From Dermacentor variabilis (lineage: Eukaryota; Arthropoda; Arachnida; Ixodida; Ixodidae): a stretch of DNA of 64,000 nt. Under the pieces are notes generated by a model that was given only the letters and a program-made list of their open reading frames with translations, searched no databases and had not been told where the DNA came from. Of this stretch, positions 56,246 through 64,000 are shown piece after piece. The position numbers and the translations under genes are program-made. The DNA lies in NCBI RefSeq assembly GCF_050947875.1, contig NC_134573.1, forward strand, positions 48,866,115 to 48,930,114, in the 5' to 3' direction. How positions within the stretch are numbered: the stretch's first letter is position 1; every line of letters begins with the position of its first letter.

Positions 56246-57126
56246 TTACTTTAGGCACGTCCATAGTTTGAGATCAAGTGATCGTTGTTTGCTGGCGCTC
56301 TCTTGCCCACAGAGCTTTTTGTTTTCCTTTATGCATGCACTGTTCTGCGCAAATCGACTTGTCCTTAGCGGTGATGTAGAGTTAAATCCCGCTCCTGCGA
56401 GAGAGACGACTCGTAACACCAGTAATTCTGAGGAAACTACGTGCTCATCTGAACCTGGTATAACTGATAATGGCTCGAACAGCCTTTTCGGAATGCTGAC
56501 CGAACTATTGGCTGCGCAGAAAATGATGGCTCGTGACACCACTGACATCAAGGTTTTCCAGCAAACTGTTAACGAGCGTTTTGACACTCTGGAATCCCAT
56601 GTGGCTGCCCTAAAAAAAATTAGCGCTGATCCTAGAGTCTCATTTGATCATTCTGGTTCTGTCGTACACTCCTTATCTCAGGCCGTTTCAAAACTAACTA
56701 AAAAAATGGTGACCTTTAAAATCGCTCCAGACGGAACACGTAATTTACAATATGATATTTCGCACGGACTTGCGGTACATAATGGTGAAAACACATACAC
56801 ACACGCTTCTGTTTAATCTACACCTATTTTTCACAGAGAGCCTCCAAATTGAATGCCCGCCCATTAAACGCTGTCACAGAATTGGCCCCAAACGTAAAGG
56901 TAGATCGAGCTCAGTTGTATTGCGAGTACTAGACTTTAGGAACAAAGTAGAAATCGTGAAAATTGTCTCAAAGCTTAAAGGACCAAAACTTTACATTACT
57001 GAAGATTTATCGGCTAATGTACGTGTCATTCGCAAAAAGCTATGGGCAGCAACCTCTTCTTTTCGTGACCAAGGCTCTGTGGTTAGGTTGCGTTATCACC
57101 GTGTTTTTATAAACGGTGTCCGCTAG
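56222..57126 (+). pseudogene. L2-like ORF1 with 2A-like motif (Gly to Ala) and CTD
   Basis: Hydrophobic FLFSFMHALFCANRLVLSG precedes GDVELNPAP at 56370-56396, which is the 2A consensus except that NPGP has become NPAP. A Ser/Thr-rich segment follows, then a coiled coil (LTELLAAQKMMARDTTDIKV, ERFDTLESHVAALKK). After a frameshift near 56750-56830 comes the conserved ORF1 C-terminal region: KRCHRIGPKRKG, VVLRVLDFRNKVEIV, LYITEDLSANVRVIRKKLWA and GVR-stop at 57126. ORF1 binds RNA as a trimer in related LINEs. The open frame upstream of the motif begins at 55881 in the duplicated 5' region. Confidence 0.78.
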
Positions 57127-57289
57127 ATGTGCAATGATACAGCTAACGCCCTAGTTGACGATTGAGGTATCACTGGAAACACGGTACTTAATAATTCAAG
57201 TCTTTCTGAAGGCATACCAAGCACTGTCCCGGCTACGTCGTCTTCACAATGACATATCCGCGACTCTTACAGGCTTCCTTTCTTGAATT

Positions 57290-59190
57290 TCAAAGCAGGA
57301 AATCTAGCAAGTTCCCGCTGTTTCTCTCCCTTGATAGCCTCCTATTCCCCATTTCATTTCAAAACGCAGTAACGATCCAGATGGAATTGCTAGATTCAAC
57401 TCTACCAAAGAGGAACTAAACTTGAAAATGAATATGGCCAAAGATTTCTTATTCCATGTCAAGCTGCCAGGATTGCTAAGAAATAATCCTGGGAAGTTCT
57501 GGCGTTCTGTCATGCCTACTACTGATTCTTCATCTTCATTGACTATCGGTGATGAAATTGTCAACGATCCTGTACGCATCTCCAGTGCATATACTGAATA
57601 TTTCCATTCGATATACGCCAGCGATTGTCATGTCTATCCTGCTTTTGATGATTCATATTTTTCGATTTCCGAGATTTCGGTTGCTGTTAATGCCGTTCTT
57701 AATTTGATATTAAATTTAGACGCAAAAACAGTCTAGTGGCTCAGCCGGTATTCCGAATTCGTTTTTACTTCGCTATTCACAATGGAAACCACGCTATTTG
57801 GAAATTATATGCAATAAGTCTCTAGAAAAGGGGCTCGTTCCTTCATCATGGAAACTTGCAAAAGTAATACCATTTTATATAACAGGTAGCAAGACAGACG
57901 TAACCAATTACAGACCAATTTCTTTAACTTCCCAATCGTGCAATATGCTGGAACCTATTATTTACAAACACACAATAGATTTTCTTGAGTCGAACAACAT
58001 TCTAACTAATGTTCAGCATAGATTTAGACGTGGTTTCAGTACTATCACGCAGTTGAACTTCATCTTTGACATTGCTTATTAATTGGATCTCGGTTAACAG
58101 ATTGACCCTATCTTCGTTGATTTTTCTAAAGCTTTTGATTCATTACTTAATTCTGACCTCTTGCAAAAATTAAATGCTATACTAAATATTCCCCTCTAGT
58201 CGATTCGATTGCAAGTTTCCTTTCTAACCGGTCCGATTACGTCAACTTTAGTTCTGCAAGGTCATTCATACTTGAAGTTGACTCCGGGGCTCCTCAAGAA
58301 TCCGTCGTGGGTGCTTTATTGTTCTTAGTTTATGTCAATGACCTTCCAAAAATGTTTCTTCCAGGATTCATCTTTATGCTGACGATTCCGTCTTGTACGA
58401 CGTAATTGACTCTGCGACTAGTTATAAGCGATTGAACACTTCCTTTGCCTCTTTCGGTGCTTGGTGCAAAAAATGGAAAATGAACATTAACATTACAAAA
58501 CGGTTGTTTCGTCATTCACGAAATGATCAGCACTTGTAATTGCGACATATTCCTTGAATGGGTCACCTTTAACCAGAGTTCGGAAATACAAATGCCTTGG
58601 CTTAATATTTACTGATTATCTTTCGTGGACTACACACATTGACAAAACATGTTCAAAGGCCCTAAAACTACTAGGTTACCTACGTTGTACTATGTAAAAG
58701 GCTCCGAAAGCGACTAAACTCTTAATGTATAAAACGCTTGTTGGCCCCGTTATCGATTATGCCGCAACAGTCTGGTCGCCCCATTACCAAACAACATAAT
58801 TAAACTAGAAGCAGTGCAAAGAAAAAAGCCGTCCGTTTGATTTTTCACCGGTATGACCGCTCTTTTTCACCTACATCTGTCTTCCCTACACTGAAACTAA
58901 CATTACTTTCAGTACGTGGTGAGGTGGAATCATATAAGTTTTTGCACAACATAATTCACAAGTCCTTGCACATCTTGCACATCTCGCACATTCATACAGC
59001 TTCCATATCTTTTGCCAAGCCTTCTTGTACGCGTAACTACCAGGAGCTTAATCTCAACCTTCTCTATGCCCGTACAAATACTTTCAAGTAAATCTTCTTT
59101 CACCGCACAGTAGAAGTATGGAATTCCTCACCTGACTGCCTTCGTTCGCTCCCGATAAGCGAATTCGAAAGAGCTCTCTATGGAAACCAG
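57290..59190 (+). pseudogene. L2-like ORF2 remnant: RT without endonuclease
   Basis: It begins with NPGKFWRSVMPTTDSS and the pre-RT linker (57422-57736). RT motifs across frames: KLAKVIPFYITGSKTDVTNY, PISLTSQSCNMLEPI, FRRGFSTITQL, FVDFSKAFDSLL (motif A, near 58120), then broken motif B (APQESVVGALL, normally GVPQGSVLGPLLF) and motif C (FMLTIPSCTT region, YADD lost). C-terminal pieces continue to 59190. The endonuclease is missing: ORF1 ends at 57126 and RT linker sequence begins within about 200 bases. Confidence 0.78.
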
Positions 59191-59396
59191 TATGTGTAAC
59201 TACTTAAACAATGTTTAGTTTAAACTTTATGTGTATGTCTATTGCTGTTTCGTTCCTATAAGATTCGATGAAATTGATTTTCCAGTTCTTTGACTGTCTT
59301 ACATATGTTGTCAGAGTCATTGTTGATTTCACTTTGTTACAACTGTTTTTACCCACTCCTGCCATAGCCCTCCTATGGGGCTGCAGTATGTACAAC

Positions 59397-59451
<55 letters not shown>

Positions 59452-59454
59452 ATA
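59397..59454 (+). repeat. (TAAA)14 microsatellite, LINE 3' tail
   Basis: Perfect tetranucleotide run at the 3' end of the L2-like element. CR1/L2 elements end in short microsatellites generated or extended by the RT. Confidence 0.95.
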
Positions 59455-60691
59455 CCACTGCTGTCAAATGGCGACGGCCGTTAGCTTCAACAACGACGCA
59501 GTCCATTACTGGCGACTTAGGCTAAAGACAACACGGAATATGTGGTTTGTACGCAGCCGACGCAAATGAGGTGACTTGCATGTGGGTTGCATGGCAGACT
59601 AGATAAGAATAGCGATGTGGGCGAGTAGGTATAAAGTGATGGCGTGATTTGAGCAGCGTGACGTACGAAAGTGCAAAAAGTATCAAGGTTCAGCAAAAGG
59701 ATAAACATGAATGCTGCCACCTTTTGTTTCTGAGCTTTAGTGCGTTGTGCTGCTAAAATCACGCCATGTGAGAGTGGGAACGAAAAATAAATCCGAGGAC
59801 AACTAAGCACTTCTTGTGAGATCTGAATGGAAAAGCAATAATGTTCAATTGAACACGGCTGAGACGTCCTTCGGGTTTTGCCCTGAGAGTAGTGTTTTTG
59901 AGTTTTGCTGCGGGGTATTTTACGGACTGTTGCGATTAAATTCGCGTAGGTTATTTTTGCGGGTACGTGTGGGCAGCACGTACCATAGCAGTATCTGCTG
60001 CTGGACCGTGCAAGCAGCAGCAGCTTACGGTGCCAGCGCCGCATGCCACCAACGGCCTGCGATGACGAGAGACCGATGAAGCAGCATGTGTCACCACGGC
60101 TGTTTCGCCCGGTTTGCTCCGCCGAGGTGCGCTCCTCGCGTAGCATCACTGTCAATGGTAATTTGCGTACGGTTTTGCTGCTACAGATTCCAGGCATTTT
60201 TGCTCATTGGGACATTAGATGCTTTCGCACAAGAACAAAAGAACTTTTCTTGGACCTATTCACACCGCCCTGTTCTGTCCTATTTTCTTCTCTGGTTTTC
60301 CTACTTTCTGAAATACTCATCAGTGTTGATGCACCTATTGCAACGTGTTCTTCTCCTGCGGTCCCGAGCCAGCAGCCTTTGCCAACATGCAGTGCGCGAA
60401 CAGAAGCATCGTTTCAAGAGTTCCGAGCCCCAAATATTGGTAAGCATTTGATGTACTTGCACATATTTACTCGAATTTAGCGTGACGACGATTGTGCGGC
60501 ACTCGACCGTGGTGCACCGAGAATATGGACACCATGGTGGCGTATACGTGAGTAAAAAGCGGGGGGCATCCTGGCGAAGTACAACAAGCACTTTCGGCCG
60601 CTTTTATTGTTCTTTTTGCTTCCGCGACGAGAGTACGCCCTGCAGAAAACGGGAGGAACAGCAAATAAAACGTGCAATTTTTCCGAGCTGC
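59455..60691. other. No gene assigned
   Basis: A 226-codon minus ORF (59517-60197) and a 145-codon plus ORF (60043-60480) overlap. Both are rich in Cys, Ser and Arg and lack family motifs. This is the left flank of the Penelope insertion. Confidence 0.35.
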
Positions 60692-60703
60692 TTCCACGGA
60701 ATA

Positions 60704-61185
60704 ATTATGCAAAATAGAAGTGAGGCGTGCAGACAGGACACAAGAGTAGAGTAGTGGACAACACGAACGCCGACTATCAACTGAAGGGGGCACTGAGGCG
60801 AAAAAAGAAAGAAGGCACAAAACTCATCTGCACATGCTCAGGAATGGTAACACCAGGTGTCAATCGGGTAAACGTGCCGGCCTACGTGAGAGATAACTGT
60901 TAAGGTACTTAATCTCTTCCTTATGTAAAGTAATCGAAGGCTGACTCACGCACGCACTTCCACCATTATAGATATGCCATGCCTCTACCATAAGACGCGT
61001 ATCTTCATTCTTATGCCTGTACAATATCGCGCATTCATCTAACTCTGGCGTGTAGGTACAATCTCGGCAATGAAGCGAAAGATTAGAAGGCGATCCACCG
61101 GTTAACGACCTTTCATGTTCCATCAGCCTCTGATTGATACACCGTCCCGTTTGCCCTACGTAGAAGCGGCCACAGCTAAGGGGAA
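60704..61185. repeat. Inverted arm, left (element 3' end)
   Basis: Contains the 3' end of the RT/GIY-YIG ORF and the 3' UTR, on the minus strand. Pairs with 62226-62707. Confidence 0.93.
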
Positions 61186-62225
61186 TTTTATAAAACACAC
61201 CCATACGACAGTCAGTAAAACAGTTGTTCTTATTGTGCTTCACTGGACAAATATCTGTTCGTTTTTTGCCTTCTACCCGCTCCTTTTTATTCTGCATGGC
61301 AGCGCATATCTTACCTAGCTTATTGGGAGCAGTAAAAGCAACATTAACATCATATCTACTAGCAACTTTTTTAAGCCTGTGCGACACTGAATGAATATAC
61401 GGAATAGCCACTACTCTTTTTTTGCTATTACTGCTTTCTGTAATCACCTCCGTCCCTCTCGAAACCGACTTCTTTAGGCGCTCAGCCACAGTGGCCACCG
61501 CTACACTAGGATACCCTGCTTCTAATAGACGCCGGACCTGCGCATTAAAACTGGCGCTCATTTTGTGCATGCACGATCTGGTGAGGGAAGACTTAAGGCA
61601 CGACATGGCAATTCCGTTTTTTACTAATTTAGAATGCTTGGATTGAAAGTTTAGCAACGGCTTCGAAGATCTTGGGGAGTACTGCCAACAAACATGATTT
61701 TGTTCGAAGATCAAGGAAATGTCAAGAAACTGAATTACGCGTCGCGGAAGAAATTCCTTGGTAAACTTTAATCCTCCCCCATAAAGTTTAAATTGCTCAC
61801 TTACTGAGGTAGCAGCGGAATCGAATTCTTCCCCATTACAGAAAATCAGGTAATCATCAACGTAACGAAATATCTTGATAACACTATCACCTAAGGCTTT
61901 CTCTAAGCATTTGTCAACCTTACTCAGGTAAATGTTGCTAAGAATAGGGGCAACCTTTGAGCCAATACAAATGCCTGATTTCTGCAGAAAAACGCCACCT
62001 CTCCACCCAATCAGCGTCGACTTCAAGTACATTGAAAGAATTTCTAGAAAAGCTCCCGTGGAAACACCGCATCTGTCAATAAAAGCTGACTCTTGCACTT
62101 GTTCTTTAATGCACTCATTTACGGAATTTAGCAACCCGTCATGCGGCAAGGAATAATACAGGTCTTCGATATCCATACTAAAAGCAGTACAATCACCAGG
62201 ATTTTCCTCTGTCTTCCTCTCTCCT
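60860..62225 (-). CDS. Penelope-type RT with C-terminal GIY-YIG endonuclease (5'-truncated)
   Basis: Open to 60860. RT: AFSMDIEDLYYSLPHDGL (motif A), SGICIGSKVAPILSNIYLSK (motif B), IKIFRYVDDYLIFC (motif C, YVDD), then KFTKEFLPRRVIQFLDISL (D-E). A linker with CPVKHNKNNC follows. The endonuclease reads GVFYKIPLSCGRFYVGQTGR with CINQRLMEHERSL after it: the GIY and YIG equivalents (FYK, FYVG), Arg and His. It ends SRRPARLPD. The enzyme nicks the target and primes reverse transcription. The ORF's first Met (62260) lies in the antisense of the right arm, so about 12 residues there are not native. The RT N-terminus is missing. No internal stop. Confidence 0.92.
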
Positions 62226-62707
62226 TTCCCCTTAGCTGTGGCCACTTCTACGTAGGGCAAACGGGACGGTGTATCAATCAGAGGCTAATGGAACATAAAA
62301 GGTCGTTAACCGGTGGATCGCCTTCTAATCTTTCGCTTCATTGCCGAGATTGTACCTGCACGCCAGAGTTAGATGAATGCGCGATATTGTACAGGCATAA
62401 GAATGAAGATACGCGTCTTATGGTAGAGGCATGGCATATCTATAATGGTGGAAGTGCGCGCGTGAGTCAGCCTTCGATTACTTTACATAAGGAAGAGATT
62501 AAGTACCTTAACAGTTATCTCTCACGTAGGCCGGCACGTTTACCCGATTGACACGTGGTGTTACCATTCCTGAGCATGCGCAGATGAGTTTTGTGCCTTC
62601 CTTCTTTTTTCGCCTCAGTGCCCCCTTCAGTTGATAGTCGGCGTTCGTGTTGTCCGCTTCTCTACTCTTGTGTCCTGTCTGAACGCCTCACTTCTATTTT
62701 GCATAAT
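62226..62707. repeat. Inverted arm, right (5'-truncated second unit, plus strand)
   Basis: Plus-strand copy of the element 3' end: an open GIY-YIG segment LSCGHFYVGQTGRCINQRLM to the stop at 62549, then the same 3' UTR. Starts exactly where the minus-strand unit begins. Confidence 0.93.
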
Positions 62708-62757
62708 GAATCCTTACCAACTAGCTCAGCTTTCTGGAGTTCTAAGTTCCACGGAAT

Positions 62758-63139
62758 CTCGTTGCTGCCGTCGGCAAATAGATTTATCAGGCGTAAGATA
62801 ACCGGAAGCGTGCGCTATAATGTTAAACGCTTATTTCGAAGGCAGGTGATAATACGTCACAGGCCGCCATAGGGTGTTTCGCGCTGTTCTTGAAATCGAC
62901 ATTCACGCGCACTTTTAGCGTATGCCGCCCCACAGTTTCTCGCAAAGTATAATGGTCAATGTTAGAGAGCGAACTTTGTTCCGGCCACCATAATTCGGAT
63001 AATTTTTGTGGTCCCGCGAAATCAAAAGTTTTCTGTTATTCGTATTTAATCTAGGGAATGGCTTCAAGCAACGAAAATCTTCAAGAACAAAAGAAAAGAA
63101 TGCTTGTTGCAATTGAGTAAATGCAGCACCTCTGCTCAT
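62758..63139. other. No gene recognised
   Basis: Right flank of the Penelope insertion and left flank of the last LINE fragment. No motif seen. Confidence 0.4.
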
Positions 63140-64000
63140 ATATTTCTTTTAGAGTTAGCCTTAGCCTGTCTTTGGTGATGTCGGGTAGAGTAAAAGAAAA
63201 AAAATGGGTGTTTAGTTTTGTATACTTGTCGGTTATGGGATCTTTCTGCTTCGTAAGAATTTTGCCCCGTGGCGGGGTTATTGGTTTTTTTTGGCCATTC
63301 GGAAAAGCCTTTTTTTGTTTTCATGTGTTTTAGCACGGAATTGAATAAAGGCGAATCATGGCGCTCAGTTACGGTGATGGTAGGTATAAATTATTCAATT
63401 AGAGCGTGCAGTTTGTTTTTGAACAGTAGCCAATTAGTTTCAGCAGTGCGATCATGAAAATTGCTTAGAAATCAGGTTCGCAACACATCAATTTCACTTT
63501 TGATGCTTTCATAGTCTTCTTTGTCATCACTCATTACTGAGTGGTCACTGATTTCTGGCAGATTCAAGAGTGATATCAAGATTTCTGTATGTGACGCTAG
63601 TATTAGGTCTAATATGTTCGATGATTGAGCATTCTCACTTGTTGGGCTGGTGAACAGTTGGGTCAGACCAAAAGCGTGAGAAATATTCAGAAAATGACGC
63701 CTGCAAGAATTAGTCGTGTCAGATGGCTTCTGCCAAATAATTTTGGGAAAGTTGAAGTCACCTAGGACAAAGAGACATGCGCGTGGAAGTTCCGAAGTGA
63801 TCATATGAAGGGCGTTGTGGAAGGATGGAATAAACGCCGCATCACTGTCTGGAGTACGATAGCAAGCGCAGATTACTGTCGGCGGAAATGAGGCTTTAGA
63901 AGAGATGAATAATATTTCGATGCAAGAGTCAAGCGGCATCACATGAAATTTCAGGCTGCGGTGTGTTGCTAATAGAACGCCACCGCCTCGTTTACCGATG
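63140..64000 (-). pseudogene. CR1/L2-type LINE ORF2: endonuclease and linker, runs off window
   Basis: From the window edge the minus strand reads GKRGGGVLLATHRSLKFHVM, then VICACYRTPDS, LFVLGDFNFPKIIW (GDFN), SNILDLILAS and LPEISDHSV (SDH catalytic pair near 63525). After a stop at 63472 it continues, in shifted frames, as the basic linker typical of this clade: FLSNFHDRTAETNWLLFKNK, HMKTKKGFSEWPKKTNN and EAERSHNRQVYKTK, ending near 63140 before any RT motif. So it is 3'-broken, or its RT was deleted. Stops at 63472 and about 63400 disable it. Confidence 0.8.

Larger units (their letters stand above)
55813..59454 (+). mobile_element. L2/CR1-like LINE copy 2, internally deleted, (TAAA)n tail
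   Basis: It has a 5' region with a 365-bp partial tandem duplication, ORF1 with a 2A-like motif, then a jump over the endonuclease to RT. The copy closes in a long TAAA tail at 59397-59454. Same layout as 9596-14545 but a different subfamily, since the 5' repeats do not match. Confidence 0.82.
60692..62757 (-). mobile_element. Penelope-like element with inverted arms, tail and 11-bp TSD
   Basis: TTCCACGGAAT at 60692-60702 and 62747-62757 flanks the insertion. Arms of 482 bp, inverted and highly similar (60704-61185 and 62226-62707), enclose about 1 kb of RT. A 39-bp extension (62708-62746) lies between the right arm and the duplication. Terminal repeats in either orientation and a short tail on one side are known Penelope features. 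Confidence 0.92.

Noticed and set aside
59517..60197. 226-codon minus ORF as a gene
   Set aside because: Compositionally odd, overlaps opposite-strand ORFs, no motif or splice support.
62226..62260. Met 62260 as the native start of the Penelope RT
   Set aside because: That codon lies in antisense of the right inverted arm; native homology begins at the arm boundary.

Overview
This window looks like tick (ixodid arachnid) nuclear DNA made almost entirely of nested transposable elements. The organism call is inference: Ruka-like tRNA-derived SINEs occur beside several LINE families that I associate from memory with tick genomes. I found spliced gene structure only inside one small insertion, no operons, no convincing intact host gene and no functional RNA gene.

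Layout. 1-438 is a minus-strand endonuclease fragment of an RTE-type LINE. 1330-4195 is a 5'-truncated I-type LINE with an intact 855-codon RT/RNase H/zinc-finger ORF. 5097-5301 is a 5'-truncated SINE with a 12-bp target duplication. 6196-15702 is one old RTE-like LINE with an SGNH-hydrolase-like ORF1. It is internally deleted and broken by an antisense I-type LINE fragment (6800-8420) and by a near full-length L2/CR1-like LINE (9596-14545), which itself carries a SINE (10881-11112). 15703-18450 is mostly anonymous. 18455-27070 is a minus-strand I-type LINE split exactly by a full-length 5984-bp plus-strand I-type LINE (20209-26192, called LINE-A here) with a 13-bp target duplication. 27071-39380 is mostly unrecognised DNA with a degenerate tandem array, small duplications and one endonuclease scrap.

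39385-41035 is another minus-strand I-type LINE. It abuts a decayed second LINE-A copy (41036-47490), which is interrupted by a 5'-truncated BovB-like RTE (42849-44080, 12-bp duplication) and by a 1356-bp insertion carrying spliced SWIM-like exons and an opposed THAP-like domain. 49892-55362 is a minus-strand Ty3/gypsy element with both LTRs. 55813-59454 is a second L2/CR1-like copy with internal tandem duplication, a 2A-like motif and a TAAA tail. 60692-62757 is a Penelope-like element with GIY-YIG endonuclease, 482-bp inverted arms, a 39-bp tail and an 11-bp duplication. The window ends inside a minus-strand CR1/L2 endonuclease fragment.

The proteins are retrotransposition machinery: ORF1 RNA-binding or chaperone proteins, endonuclease plus RT, and RNase H. 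Most copies are dead. The most interesting signals are 2A-like ribosome-skipping motifs at the start of both L2-like ORF1s (one intact, one with a Gly-to-Ala change), 249-bp in-frame tandem repeats upstream of the intact one, the SGNH-domain ORF1, the SWIM/THAP insertion, and the complete Penelope insertion anatomy.
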